A stretch of DNA of 64,000 nt from Telluribacter roseus (GTDB taxonomy: Bacteria > Bacteroidota > Bacteroidia > Cytophagales > Spirosomataceae), in the NCBI RefSeq assembly GCF_017355915.2, contig NZ_JAFEUV020000001.1, positions 62,001-126,000 of the forward strand, written 5' to 3'. A program made the translations under genes and the position numbers. The notes below the pieces were generated by a model. The model made no database searches. It worked only from the letters and a program-made list of their open reading frames with translations, and was not told the origin of the DNA. Shown here one piece after another: positions 46,033-55,781 of the stretch. Every line of letters starts with the position of its first letter. Position 1 is the stretch's first letter.

Positions 46033-47436
46033 TTATAAGATATACTGGCTGAGGTCGCGGTTCTGGGAAAGCGAAGAGAGCTTCTCTTTGACCATCTCCT
46101 GCGTAACCACCAGGTGGGCGTTAGCACCGATCACATCGGGTACATCAAACATGAAGTCGTTGAGCAGGGTACTCATGACCGTCTGCAGGCGACGGGCTCC
46201 GATGTTTTCTACCTCACTATTCACTTCAAACGCGATGCGGGCGATTTCGCGCAGGGCTTCATCCTGAAAGTGCAGATCTACCTGCTCGGCGCGCATCATA
46301 GCTTCGTACTGCTTGGTCAGCGCGTTTTTGGGTGCTTTCAGGATCTGGTAAAAATCGTCCTGCGTCAGGCTCTGCAGCTCCACCCGGATCGGAAAACGAC
46401 CCTGCAGCTCTGGTATCAGATCCGACGGCTTGGCTACGTGGAAGGCACCGGCCGCGATAAACAGGATATGATCGGTATTGATCACGCCATACTTGGTATT
46501 GACAGCGCTACCTTCCACAATGGGGAGAAGGTCACGCTGTACGCCCTCACGGCTTACGTCCGGACCACTGCCTCCCGAGCGGTTGGCGGCTACCTTATCA
46601 ATCTCATCAATAAATATGATTCCGAGGTTTTCGGCCTTCTGGATCGCCTCTTCCTTTACTTCATCCATGTCGATGAGCTTGGAGGCTTCTTCTTCAAGGA
46701 GTAGTTTTTTGGCTTCCTCTACCGTTACCCGGCGTTTTTTGCCGCGGCGGGGCATCATGTTGCCGATCATCTCCTGGATGTTCATCATGGATACGTCGTC
46801 CACCGCGCCACCGATCATACCTATATTAGGCGACTGATTCTGCTGTACTTCGATTTCGATCTTGCGGCTGTCGAGCTCGCCGTTCCGGATCTTCTCACGG
46901 AAGCGCTCGCGGGTACGCTGGTTCAGTTCGTGGTCGTCGTCGGGGATACGATCCCGGTTTTTATCATTCATGCTCTCGAAGCCTACGCCCACATTATTAG
47001 GTGAATGCATGGGAGGAATCAGTGTGTCCAGAATGATGTCTTCAACGATCTGCTCAGCTTTTATTTTAACTTCTTCCTTCTTCTGGGCTTTAACCATGCT
47101 CACGGCCTGCTCTACCAGGTCACGCACCATGCTTTCTACGTCACGGCCTACGTACCCTACTTCGGTAAATTTGGAAGCTTCTACTTTAATAAAGGGAGCA
47201 TCGGCAATCTTGGCCAGTCGGCGGGCTATTTCGGTTTTACCTACCCCCGTAGCCCCAATCATCAGTATATTATTGGGCACGATTTCGCGCTGTATATCAC
47301 TCGGGCTATTCATCCGACGCCAGCGGTTTCTGAGTGCTATGGCTACATTGCGCTTGGCGTCATGCTGGCCTATAATGTATTGATCAAGTTCAGAAACGAT
47401 TTGTCTAGGGGTTAGTTGATCTAAGTGTTCGGTCAT
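46033..47436 (-). CDS. hslU: ATP-dependent protease ATPase subunit HslU
   Basis: The 467-residue AAA+ unfoldase works with the HslV peptidase. Walker A is GATGVGKT at residues 61-68, Walker B is IIFIDEIDK, and the GYVGRD pore-loop motif is EVGYVGRDVES. A middle (I) domain of about 110 residues (SPNNVGVGFESMNDKNR to PRRGKKRRVTVEEAKKLL) is present as in other Bacteroidota. HslV is not encoded in the window next to it, so that subunit must be elsewhere. Confidence 0.97.
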   Translation of the reverse strand: MTEHLDQLTPRQIVSELDQYIIGQHDAKRNVAIALRNRWRRMNSPSDIQREIVPNNILMIGATGVGKTEIARRLAKIADAPFIKVEASKFTEVGYVGRDVESMVRDLVEQAVSMVKAQKKEEVKIKAEQIVEDIILDTLIPPMHSPNNVGVGFESMNDKNRDRIPDDDHELNQRTRERFREKIRNGELDSRKIEIEVQQNQSPNIGMIGGAVDDVSMMNIQEMIGNMMPRRGKKRRVTVEEAKKLLLEEEASKLIDMDEVKEEAIQKAENLGIIFIDEIDKVAANRSGGSGPDVSREGVQRDLLPIVEGSAVNTKYGVINTDHILFIAAGAFHVAKPSDLIPELQGRFPIRVELQSLTQDDFYQILKAPKNALTKQYEAMMRAEQVDLHFQDEALREIARIAFEVNSEVENIGARRLQTVMSTLLNDFMFDVPDVIGANAHLVVTQEMVKEKLSSLSQNRDLSQYIL

Positions 47437-47577
47437 ATCTGGTTTGTAGTAGTACTATTAGTAGCAAAGTGGCAGTAATGAAACTTTGGGTTACAAAGGG
47501 TGCTAGTCTCCTAGGTATATCTCTAAATACCTGCCTATTGTTTAGAAACGCCAAAAGTACCTTCCGCGTTTGGTTAT

Positions 47578-48630
47578 TTATTCTTTTTTCAAATCTATAT
47601 TGAAAGATAGGGTATTAGTTCCAAGTCCGGGAACGTACTGGGCACGCCCGTAGCTGATGCCAAACCGGCTCACCCGCAGCCACGCCCCGAACGTTACACC
47701 GGCCAGTCCGCCCGCATTCTGCAGGTGTAGTTCCTGACGGCGCAGGTGATCATAGCCTACCATGAGTCTGAACCGGGGGTGAATCAGGATCTCGGCCCCG
47801 GCTGAGAGGTGGCGCAGGAGCTTTTCGGGAATAGCTACCCGGCGGGGTACCCGGTTGCCATTGGCATCAAAGGAGTAGAAAAGAGCCGGATCATTATAAA
47901 CCATGTCAAAGCGATACAGATGGTGTGCCGTTACCGAAAAGCGGAGCGGCATGTAGGTTGGCTTGAAGGTAACTCCGGCTCGCACGTCAAAAGGGAGGGG
48001 GGGAGGAGCACCTCCACCGTAATTCTGTCGCACAAAACCCATATTCTTGACTACAAACCCTGCTGTAAGGTCATGATCCGGATGCCTGAATACCGCCCCC
48101 CAGTCCAGAGCGAGTCCCCACAGTTGATAGCTCTCAATGCCCGATCCCAGCCATTTCAGCGACCCACCCAGTGTAATGTTGCCCCGGGTGTGCCCATAGC
48201 CTACGGTCACGGCATAGTCAGCTGCTCTGAACTCGCCCGTAGGGGTACCCGTCGGGTCGGTCTGGGTCATGGTGCCGTAGTGAAAGTACTGTACTCCGGC
48301 GGCCCAGGTTCCGCCGGTCCGGGGGAGGGAGTGGGCGTAGGCGAGGTTGACAAAGCGGGTATCGGCCAGGTGGGGCATCAGGCTCAGGGACAGCTGCTGA
48401 TGCGAGCTGCTATCCAGCAGGGCCGGGTTGTGCATAAAGAGCAAAGGGTCAGAGCCCGGTAGCGTCAAGTGGTAGCTGCCCAGGGCGGAGCTACGGCCCT
48501 GGGTGGGGAGCTGCAGGAAAGAGAGTCCGGTACGTCCACCGGTGGGTTGAGCCTGTACCCCGGCCGCCAGCCCCAGCAGAAGAGCAGTGGTTATGACAGT
48601 GGCTTTCAGGTACCGGACTATGGGCTTCAT
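47578..48630 (-). CDS. porQ: Type IX secretion system protein PorQ
   Basis: The 350-residue outer-membrane barrel protein has a signal peptide ending GVQAQ and begins GRTGLSFLQLPTQGRSSALGSYHLTLPGSDPLLFMHNPALLDSS, the form of PorQ, part of the attachment complex that sorts secreted substrates to A-LPS. The body has repeated barrel strands. It is divergent from the acyl-CoA carboxylase gene. Confidence 0.88.
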   Translation of the reverse strand: MKPIVRYLKATVITTALLLGLAAGVQAQPTGGRTGLSFLQLPTQGRSSALGSYHLTLPGSDPLLFMHNPALLDSSSHQQLSLSLMPHLADTRFVNLAYAHSLPRTGGTWAAGVQYFHYGTMTQTDPTGTPTGEFRAADYAVTVGYGHTRGNITLGGSLKWLGSGIESYQLWGLALDWGAVFRHPDHDLTAGFVVKNMGFVRQNYGGGAPPPLPFDVRAGVTFKPTYMPLRFSVTAHHLYRFDMVYNDPALFYSFDANGNRVPRRVAIPEKLLRHLSAGAEILIHPRFRLMVGYDHLRRQELHLQNAGGLAGVTFGAWLRVSRFGISYGRAQYVPGLGTNTLSFNIDLKKE

Positions 48631-48712
48631 GCAAAAATTTCTTGATTACGTAAAATAGACTGTATATTTATACGCCTCAAGGTAACAAAAATAGACATAA
48701 CGTTTGGATTAC

Positions 48713-50272
48713 ATGGAATCAACGACTGGTACTACGCGTAAAACGGATATTCTGAATAGAAAAAATGCCGAAGCCCTGCTGGGTGGTGGCAAAGAGCGCA
48801 TTGAATCGCAGCATAAGAAAGGCAAGCTGACCGCCAGGGAGCGTCTGGAACTGCTTCTGGACGAAGGCTCCTTTGAAGAGATTGGTAAGTTTGTGATGCA
48901 CCGCTCCAAAGACTTCGGGCTGGACAAGGAGCACTACCTGGGCGATGGCGTAGTGACCGGATACGGTACTGTCGGAGGGAGGCTGGTGTATGTGTTTGCG
49001 CAGGACTTTACCGTTTTTGGAGGATCGCTCTCCGAAACCCACGCCGAAAAGATCTGTAAAATGATGGATCTGGCCATGAAAAACGGAGCCCCCATCATTG
49101 GCCTGAACGACTCGGGTGGGGCCCGAATCCAGGAGGGGGTACTCTCGCTGGCGGGCTATGCGGATATTTTCTACCGCAATACCCTGGCCTCCGGGGTTAT
49201 TCCTCAGATATCGGCCATTATGGGCCCTTGTGCCGGTGGAGCCGTGTATTCTCCCGCCATTACGGATTTTATCATGATGGTGGAGCAGACCAGCTATATG
49301 TTTGTAACGGGCCCTAACGTGGTCAAGACGGTGACGCACGAGGACGTGACCTCTGAAGAGCTCGGCGGTGCCATGACTCACGCTACCAAGTCAGGAGTCA
49401 CGCACTTTGTAGCCGCCAATGAAGTGCAGTGCATTGAGTACCTCAAGCAGCTGCTGAGCTACATCCCTCAGAACTGCGAGGACGAGCCCCCCATGCTGCC
49501 CTACGAATCGGGCGATGAGAAACGTCCCGGCCTGAATACCATCGTTCCTGACAATGCGAATCAGCCCTACGACATGCGGGAGATTATTGAGGAACTGACG
49601 GACGAGGGGAGCTTTTTTGAGGTACATAAGTACTTTGCTGAGAATATAGTAGTGGGCTTCGCCCGACTGGCGGGACGTAGCATTGGTATCGTGGCTAATC
49701 AGCCGGCGGTACTGGCGGGGGTACTGGATATCAATGCCAGCCAGAAGGCCGCCCGCTTTGTCCGCTTCTGCGATAGCTTCAACATCCCGCTGCTGGTACT
49801 GGAAGACGTACCAGGCTTCCTGCCCGGTACCGATCAGGAATGGAACGCCATTATCACCAACGGCGCCAAGCTACTCTACGCCTTCTGCGAAGCTACCGTA
49901 CCTCGCGTGACGGTCATTACCCGCAAAGCCTACGGTGGTGCCTACGACGTGATGAACTCCAAGCACATCGGAGCGGACATGAACTACGCCTGGCCTTCGG
50001 CCGAGATTGCCGTAATGGGAGCCAGCGGAGCCGCCGAGATTATATTCAAACGAGAAATTGCCCAGGCGGAGGACCCACAGGCCAAGCTGCAGGAGAAGAT
50101 TCAGGAGTATACCGATAAGTTTGCGAACCCGTTCCGGGCGGCGCACCGGGGGTATATTGATGAGGTGATATATCCGGAGCAAACCCGCGAGAAGCTCATC
50201 CGGGCCTTCAAGATGCTGGAGAATAAAGCCGCATCCCTGCCCCGTAAGAAACACGGTAACATTCCACTCTAA
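48713..50272 (+). CDS. Acyl-CoA (propionyl-CoA) carboxylase beta subunit
   Basis: The 519-residue carboxyltransferase transfers CO2 from carboxybiotin to an acyl-CoA. The crotonase-like fold blocks [26 protein letters not shown], and [20 protein letters not shown] are typical of propionyl-/methylmalonyl-CoA carboxylase beta subunits. The N-terminus [16 protein letters not shown] variant is [20 protein letters not shown]. The ATG at 48713 is preferred to a TTG three codons earlier. No biotin subunit is nearby. Confidence 0.93.
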   Translation: MESTTGTTRKTDILNRKNAEALLGGGKERIESQHKKGKLTARERLELLLDEGSFEEIGKFVMHRSKDFGLDKEHYLGDGVVTGYGTVGGRLVYVFAQDFTVFGGSLSETHAEKICKMMDLAMKNGAPIIGLNDSGGARIQEGVLSLAGYADIFYRNTLASGVIPQISAIMGPCAGGAVYSPAITDFIMMVEQTSYMFVTGPNVVKTVTHEDVTSEELGGAMTHATKSGVTHFVAANEVQCIEYLKQLLSYIPQNCEDEPPMLPYESGDEKRPGLNTIVPDNANQPYDMREIIEELTDEGSFFEVHKYFAENIVVGFARLAGRSIGIVANQPAVLAGVLDINASQKAARFVRFCDSFNIPLLVLEDVPGFLPGTDQEWNAIITNGAKLLYAFCEATVPRVTVITRKAYGGAYDVMNSKHIGADMNYAWPSAEIAVMGASGAAEIIFKREIAQAEDPQAKLQEKIQEYTDKFANPFRAAHRGYIDEVIYPEQTREKLIRAFKMLENKAASLPRKKHGNIPL

Positions 50273-50294
50273 TCCTTTATACTACTAGTAGCCA

Positions 50295-51110
50295 ATGGCC
50301 ACTGCTACCAGCACAGCCGAACATACCGGAGTGCCTCATAAGAGCACTTCTGATAATAATCCCAATGGCAAAGAAGCTATTGAAGTGCGCCTCAATAGAG
50401 GCGCATTTTATCGTTGGGGACCCTTCCTGATCCTGCCGGTCCGGTTTGTTCTGGCTGCCTTACTACAATGGGCAGTATGGCAACTTTTCTATTCTGCTGA
50501 GGAAAATGGTTTCGAGCAGGCTGGTCAGTGGTTTACGGTGTATGGAACTCTTATTGATCTGGGCTGCCTGGCGCTTATTCTGAGGTTTATCCGGCCCGAA
50601 AGGCTTCGGCTTATTGATCTGGTAAACTTTGACCGGGAGAGGCTGTGGAAAGAGGTCCGGGAAGGCTTTGGGTATTTACTTGTGCTTCTGGTAGTAGGTC
50701 TGGTGGGAGGTGGCATAGCCGGTTACCTGATCTTCGGTGGTCCTGCCCCTAATCCGCTGGGTCAGTTACCCACAGCAGGAGCCTTATACAGTATCCTGGT
50801 CTGGCCTATTATCTGGGGTGTCACCGAAGAGCTTACCTATTTCGGTTATGCCTTTCCCCGGCTGCAGGTACTGACCCGGAATACCTGGTTGGCTGGTGCA
50901 CTGGTAGCATTTTTCTTTGCTCTTCAGCATGTAGCTTTGCCACTGAGGTACGATGTTGACTTTATGTTATACCGCTTTTTCTCCTCCCTGCCGGTAGCCC
51001 TGGTTATATTGCCACTATACCTGCGAACCCGAAGGCTATTTCCTTTTATTGTAGCGCACTGGGTAGTGGATTGTCTGTCGGCCGTACTGGCAAATTACGT
51101 ACCTATGTAG
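50295..51110 (+). CDS. CPBP family intramembrane metalloprotease
   Basis: The 271-residue protein has about seven transmembrane segments after a polar leader of 40 residues. The CPBP motifs are TEELTYFGYAFPRL with Glu178-Glu179, and FALQHVAL with His212, plus VAHWVVDCLSA. These are Rce1/CAAX-type intramembrane proteases often tied to bacteriocin immunity or protein maturation. It starts 23 bases after the carboxylase stop. Confidence 0.9.
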   Translation: MATATSTAEHTGVPHKSTSDNNPNGKEAIEVRLNRGAFYRWGPFLILPVRFVLAALLQWAVWQLFYSAEENGFEQAGQWFTVYGTLIDLGCLALILRFIRPERLRLIDLVNFDRERLWKEVREGFGYLLVLLVVGLVGGGIAGYLIFGGPAPNPLGQLPTAGALYSILVWPIIWGVTEELTYFGYAFPRLQVLTRNTWLAGALVAFFFALQHVALPLRYDVDFMLYRFFSSLPVALVILPLYLRTRRLFPFIVAHWVVDCLSAVLANYVPM

Positions 51111-51143
51111 TCCAATCTTTTCAAATCACAAAGTTAACTATCA

Positions 51144-52202
51144 ATGTCCGATAAAAAAGCGCGCTTTCGTCAGCAGTACCCTGTTGCCTTTTTCCTGGAT
51201 AAAGATCAGCCCGACGAACTGACGTACTTTCTGCAGGACCGGGGCTGGATAGAGCCCTACGAGACGGTACTATCGGTGAGCAAGCCCGGCGAAGGCAATA
51301 TGAACTATGTACTGCGGGTAAAGACCGAAGCTCAGACATTCATCATAAAGCAGGCGCGCCCCTGGGTGGAGAAGTACCCGCAGATAGGCGCTCCGGTGGA
51401 GCGGGTGGAGGTAGAGGCGCAGTTTTACCGGCTGGTGACCCGGGTACCGGAGTTACGGCCGTTTGTACCGGTTCTGCTTGGCTTTGACGGTGGGAGTTTT
51501 ATCCTGATGATGCAGGACCTGGGCATTGCCTCTGACTATACCGAGATCTATCGCTCCGCTGAGCCTGTTACCCCCGCCGACCTTGTAGACCTGCTGCGGT
51601 TTCTTTCGGGCCTGCACGCTATGGAGCCAGCCCCAGATCAGTTTCCGGCAAATCAGTCGCTCAAAAAGCTGAACCACGAACATATATTCAGGTACCCCTA
51701 CCTCCCGGACAATGGGCTGGATCTGAATACCGTGCAGGAGGGCCTGGCGGAGATAGCCGTTGCCTATAAGCAGGATGAGGAGCTGAAACTAAGAGTCGAA
51801 GAACTGGGGCAGGTATATCTGTCAACCGGTACTACCCTCATCCACGGGGACTACTATCCGGGCAGCTGGCTGAAAACAGCAGGCGGACCAAGAGTAATCG
51901 ATCCTGAGTTTGCGTACCTGGGGCGGGCGGAGTTTGACCTGGGCGTGCTGGTAGCGCACCTGATGATGGCCCGTACTCCCGATACGACCATCCGAATGGC
52001 TCTGGACATGTACCAGCGCCCGGAGTACTTTGATCCGGCACTGTTTCATGGTTTTTGCGGAGCGGAGGTTATTCGCCGATTGATCGGGCTGGCTCAGCTA
52101 CCTCTGGACCTGACCCTGGACGAGAAGGCGGAGCTGCTGGCCTGGGCGCGTGAGCTGGTACTGCAGCCCGAGGCCGGAAACATTTTTTCGGATGCGAAGT
52201 AG
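51144..52202 (+). CDS. S-methyl-5-thioribose kinase-like phosphotransferase
   Basis: The 352-residue protein has an aminoglycoside phosphotransferase-like kinase fold. The catalytic loop is HGDYYPGSW (His234-Asp236) and the metal Asp253 is in VIDPEFAYLG. The Ser in place of the usual Asn after the loop (HGDxxxGS) matches methylthioribose kinase (HGDLHTGS). The substrate may be another sugar or amino-alcohol. No other methionine-salvage gene is nearby. It starts 33 bases after the CPBP gene. Confidence 0.8.
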   Translation: MSDKKARFRQQYPVAFFLDKDQPDELTYFLQDRGWIEPYETVLSVSKPGEGNMNYVLRVKTEAQTFIIKQARPWVEKYPQIGAPVERVEVEAQFYRLVTRVPELRPFVPVLLGFDGGSFILMMQDLGIASDYTEIYRSAEPVTPADLVDLLRFLSGLHAMEPAPDQFPANQSLKKLNHEHIFRYPYLPDNGLDLNTVQEGLAEIAVAYKQDEELKLRVEELGQVYLSTGTTLIHGDYYPGSWLKTAGGPRVIDPEFAYLGRAEFDLGVLVAHLMMARTPDTTIRMALDMYQRPEYFDPALFHGFCGAEVIRRLIGLAQLPLDLTLDEKAELLAWARELVLQPEAGNIFSDAK

Positions 52203-52318
52203 TTATGAAAAGGTGGTAGAAGAAGCAGAGGGGCCACGGTAATAAGAGCTCTTTTTCAAATCAAGCCTATTTTAATAACTTGCAATCCAACCCAAACCAG
52301 TAAAAGTGAATAGAACCT

Positions 52319-53389
52319 ATGAGTGATCAAAGCAGAGAATTTCTTTATAAGTACCTTAATAATGCCTCCCCGACCGGTTTTGAAGTGACGGGGCAGCAGA
52401 TATGGCTGGACTACCTCAAGCCATACATTGACGAACAAATCATAGATGTATACGGTACCGCCGTGGGCGTAATCAACCCCGGCCAGCCGTACAAGGTAGT
52501 GATTGAGGCACACTCCGACGAGATATCGTGGTTTGTGAACTACATCAGTGAAGATGGTTATATCCATGTACGCCGTAACGGTGGTTCCGACGCGGCTATT
52601 GCTCCTTCCATGCGGGTAAACCTGCATACAGCTAAGGGAGTAGTACCGGGTGTATTTGGCTGGCCGGCTATTCACGTACGTGATATCAGCAAAGACCAGG
52701 TGCCCAAAGTACATGACCTGTTCATCGATGTGGGAGCTACCAAAAAAGACGAAGTACTCGAGATGGGTATCCACGTGGGTACGGTAGTGACCTTTGCCGA
52801 TGGCCTTACCGAAATGAACAATCGCTACTACGTAGGTCGTGCGCTCGACAACCGCATCGGTGGGTATATGATAGCAGAGGTGGCCCGTATGCTCAAAGAG
52901 AATAATGTGCAGCTGCCTTACACGCTGTACGTGGTGAATGCCGTACAGGAAGAGATCGGCCTCCGCGGTGCCGAGATGATCGTGCGTCGTCTCCGTCCTG
53001 ACCTGGCCATCTGTACCGACGTAACGCACGATACGCAGTCGCCGATGTACAACAAGAAGGAGCAGGGAGATCTGAAGTGTGGTAACGGACCCGTAATCTG
53101 CTACGGGCCTGCGGTACAGAACAACGTACGCGAAATGCTTATCCGGGTAGCCGAGGAAAAACAGATTCCATTCCAGCGCCAGGCGGTAAGCCGCTCAACC
53201 GGTACTGATACCGACTCATTTGCCTACGCTACCGAAGGGGTAGCCTCGGCGCTGATATCGTTGCCGCTCAAGTACATGCATACTACCGTAGAAACCGTGC
53301 ACAAAGATGATGTACAGAATGTGATCAAACTGATGTACGAGACGCTCCTGACGCTGAAAGGAGATGAGGACTACCGCTATATCAAGTAG
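52319..53389 (+). CDS. M42 family metallopeptidase
   Basis: The 356-residue dinuclear zinc aminopeptidase has the metal-binding EAHSDEISWFV, RALDNRIGGYM, NAVQEEIGLRGAEM and ICTDVTHDTQ blocks in order. M42 enzymes (cellulase-M/ TET-like) trim peptides in the cytosol. It is monocistronic with its own terminator. Confidence 0.93.
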   Translation: MSDQSREFLYKYLNNASPTGFEVTGQQIWLDYLKPYIDEQIIDVYGTAVGVINPGQPYKVVIEAHSDEISWFVNYISEDGYIHVRRNGGSDAAIAPSMRVNLHTAKGVVPGVFGWPAIHVRDISKDQVPKVHDLFIDVGATKKDEVLEMGIHVGTVVTFADGLTEMNNRYYVGRALDNRIGGYMIAEVARMLKENNVQLPYTLYVVNAVQEEIGLRGAEMIVRRLRPDLAICTDVTHDTQSPMYNKKEQGDLKCGNGPVICYGPAVQNNVREMLIRVAEEKQIPFQRQAVSRSTGTDTDSFAYATEGVASALISLPLKYMHTTVETVHKDDVQNVIKLMYETLLTLKGDEDYRYIK

Positions 53390-53416
53390 GTAGTAGATGT
53401 ACTTTGACTTATTTAG

Positions 53417-53450
53417 GATTCCACAGCCTAAGCTGTGGAATCTTTTTTTT
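53417..53450 (+). terminator. Terminator of the M42 peptidase gene
   Basis: GATTCCACAGC and GCTGTGGAATC enclose CTAA and are followed by T8. Confidence 0.88.
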
Positions 53451-53506
53451 GTCCTGGAAGTATAAATTACCTTAGGACCTCAGGAATCGGCTAATCGATC
53501 TGACAT

Positions 53507-54265
53507 TTACCAGATTTCTACGCCTAGTGCCTGGTACGAACTTAATCGCTCCTGGTCCAGTGATGAATCAGTAATCAGCAAATCCAGTTCATCATAATCA
53601 CAAACCCGACAGGTTTCGGCCGTGTCAAACTTGTCTTTCCAGGCAGTGGCTACCACCCGTTTGGAGGCTCCGACCATCGTCTGTTTTACGAGGCATTCTT
53701 CATAATTAGGCGTTGTTACTCCCAGCTCGGAATGAATACTGCAGACACCGACTATGCAAAGATCTGCCTGAATTAGGCGAAATATCTCCACCGTACCGGC
53801 CCCGATGGCTACCTGAGCCGATTTGAGCACTACCCCCCCCACCAGTATTACCTCCAGCCTATGATAGGAGCAGAGTATCTGGGCTATGGGAAGGCTATTG
53901 GTAAAAATGGTCGCCTGCAGGTCGACAGGGAGCATTCCTGCAATGATCATATTGGTAGAGCCATTATCCAGGATGATTGTCTGCCCGTTTTCAAAAAGTT
54001 GCAGGGCCTTCGTGGCTATGACTTCTTTCTCACTACGGGCATAGGCGATCCGTTCATTAAGATTATGGGGCGCCGGGGCTTTGGGTATGAGAGGTACCGC
54101 GCCACCGTGTACTTTTCGAAGCTGCCCTGCCTGCGCCAGTTCATTCAGATCACGTCGAATGGTATCGTCTGATACCTGAAGCTCCTCACTCAGGAGCTGA
54201 GAGGATACCCTTTGCTGCCTGGCAAGTTTCTGCCGAATATATTCCAGACGTTCTTCTCTTAGCAT
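53507..54265 (-). CDS. DeoR/GlpR family transcription regulator
   Basis: The 252-residue repressor has an N-terminal winged helix (SSQLLSEELQVSDDTIRRDLNELA, residues 22-45), then KVHGGAVPL and a C-terminal sugar-phosphate sensor domain (VILVGGVVLKSAQVAIG, ADLCIVGVCSI). DeoR-type proteins sense phosphorylated sugars or nucleosides. It is divergent from the deoxyribonucleotidase gene across 107 bases that contain candidate operators, so it may control that gene and itself. Confidence 0.9.
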   Translation of the reverse strand: MLREERLEYIRQKLARQQRVSSQLLSEELQVSDDTIRRDLNELAQAGQLRKVHGGAVPLIPKAPAPHNLNERIAYARSEKEVIATKALQLFENGQTIILDNGSTNMIIAGMLPVDLQATIFTNSLPIAQILCSYHRLEVILVGGVVLKSAQVAIGAGTVEIFRLIQADLCIVGVCSIHSELGVTTPNYEECLVKQTMVGASKRVVATAWKDKFDTAETCRVCDYDELDLLITDSSLDQERLSSYQALGVEIW

Positions 54266-54280
54266 TTGTGCGGTATTGTG

Positions 54281-54344
54281 CGTTTTTGTTAAGCAAATTT
54301 AATACAAATATCTTAAATAGATGCGTTTTGTTTCGGTATATTTG
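54281..54344 (+). promoter_or_regulatory. Divergent promoter region with repeated CGTTTT(T)GTT sites
   Basis: CGTTTTTGTTAAG at 54281 and CGTTTTGTTTCGG at 54324 repeat at a 43-base offset, about four helical turns. TATATTTG at 54337-54344 is a -7-like element for the plus-strand gene; CAAATTTA at 54294-54301 is its mirror for the DeoR gene. The repeats are the natural candidate DeoR operators. Confidence 0.45.
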
Positions 54345-54372
54345 CGTAAACTAATTTAAAAAACGAAACATC

Positions 54373-54903
54373 ATGAAAAAACAACGCATTGCCATTGATA
54401 TGGATGACGTACTGGCCGATGCCAACGGGCGATTCAGGGAGTATGCCATAAACCACCTGAGTGTTGATCTGTCGGCAAGTTTGGATACGCCAAATCTGAG
54501 TTGGGAGCATGCCTTCCCGGAGCATCAGCCCCTGATCCGCACCTGGATAAGGAACGAGGGGTTCTTTGCGGGTATGCAGGTACTGCCCGATGCTCAGGAG
54601 GTAGTAGAGAGGCTCACCCATCGTTACGAGGTTTTCATCGTATCGGCAGCTATGGAGTTCCCGCTATCCATGAAGGAAAAGCTGGAATGGATGAACCAGC
54701 ATTTCCCGTTCATTGACTGGCGCTTCATTGTCTTTTGTGGGCATAAGTATATGATAAAAGCGGATTACCTGATCGATGATCACGAAAAGAATCTGAAATA
54801 CTTCGAAGGGCATCCTTTGCTGTTCTCAGCCAGTCACAACCTCGATTTGCAAGGCTATACCCGTGTGAACAACTGGCGTGAGGTAGAGGCGATGCTTCTT
54901 TGA
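54373..54903 (+). CDS. 5'(3')-deoxyribonucleotidase-like HAD phosphatase
   Basis: The 176-residue protein has the HAD nucleophile motif DMDDVLAD at residues 9-16 and ends its core with YLIDDHEKNLKYFEGH, the motif IV acidic pair of the NT5C family. It would dephosphorylate deoxyribonucleoside monophosphates in the cytosol. The divergent DeoR regulator fits a role in nucleotide degradation. The stop codon overlaps the TTG that would extend the following gene. Confidence 0.88.
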   Translation: MKKQRIAIDMDDVLADANGRFREYAINHLSVDLSASLDTPNLSWEHAFPEHQPLIRTWIRNEGFFAGMQVLPDAQEVVERLTHRYEVFIVSAAMEFPLSMKEKLEWMNQHFPFIDWRFIVFCGHKYMIKADYLIDDHEKNLKYFEGHPLLFSASHNLDLQGYTRVNNWREVEAMLL

Positions 54904-54959
54904 AAGTAAATGGCTTACTAGTGGTTTTCGTTATCTTTACCGAAACCATCCTGTCCGCC

Positions 54960-55781
54960 ATGGCTCACTATACCGATCAGACTGGCTTTACGATTGAAAT
55001 CACTACCCTTCCCCAACGGATAGTGTCGCTGGTACCCTCTCAAACTGAGCTTCTCTTTGATCTGGGGCTTAATGAGCAGGTCGTAGGAGTGACTAAATAC
55101 TGCGTACATCCTGAGCCTAAAGTGCGGGATAAGGTAAAGGTAGGAGGTACCAAGAACCCCGATATAGCCCTGATCCGTGAGCTGAATCCTACACTTATCA
55201 TCGGCAATAAAGAGGAGAATACGCAGGAGGTCATTGAGCAACTCCGGACTGAATACCCCGTATGGCTTTCGGATGTCAATACGTTGGCTGAGGCTACTGG
55301 GATGATACGCAGCCTGGGCGAATTAGTATGCAAAGAGCCCTCTGCTCAGTGGATTGCAGATAAAGTGCAGGAGCGTTTTCAGGAGCTTGCTGATGAACTG
55401 GCTCAGCAGCCACCAGCCAGGCATAAGACAGTACCTCGTCGGGTAGCCTACTTTATCTGGCGTAAGCCCTGGATGGTAGTTGGCTCTGATACCTTTATTC
55501 ATGCCATGCTCGAAGCTGCCGGATTCAGTAATGTATTTGGCGATCTGACCCGCTATCCGGCCTGCTCGGAAGGAGAACTAGACCAGTTTAATCCCGATGT
55601 AGTACTCTTGTCTTCGGAGCCTTATCCGTTCAAGGAAAAGCATTTAGCCGAGCTGCGTGATATCTATCCCAGGGCCACTATCCGGCTGGTAGATGGTGAG
55701 CTATTCAGTTGGTACGGGAGCAGGCTGCTTCGTACTCCTGATTACCTGCGGCGCTTGCGGGAGTCGTTACTTCAGCCCTGA
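54960..55781 (+). CDS. Helical-backbone metal/cobalamin receptor (BtuF-like)
   Basis: The 273-residue protein resembles ABC-transporter substrate-binding proteins of the BtuF/FecB class: RIVSLVPSQTELLFDLGL, VGGTKNPDIALIRELNPTLIIG, and YPACSEGELDQFNPDVVLLSSEPYPFKEKH are its blocks. The start is placed at 54960 where the family usually begins; a TTG 20 codons upstream would add a weak hydrophobic leader, so an exported form is possible. No permease or ATPase lies next to it, so the metal-complex or corrinoid role is inferred from family only. Confidence 0.8.
   Translation: MAHYTDQTGFTIEITTLPQRIVSLVPSQTELLFDLGLNEQVVGVTKYCVHPEPKVRDKVKVGGTKNPDIALIRELNPTLIIGNKEENTQEVIEQLRTEYPVWLSDVNTLAEATGMIRSLGELVCKEPSAQWIADKVQERFQELADELAQQPPARHKTVPRRVAYFIWRKPWMVVGSDTFIHAMLEAAGFSNVFGDLTRYPACSEGELDQFNPDVVLLSSEPYPFKEKHLAELRDIYPRATIRLVDGELFSWYGSRLLRTPDYLRRLRESLLQP

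Noticed and set aside
54900-54959. TTG-initiated 20-codon extension of the BtuF-like gene
   Set aside because: The family normally begins near MAHYTDQTGF, and the extension overlaps the previous stop codon, though a weak hydrophobic leader leaves some doubt.
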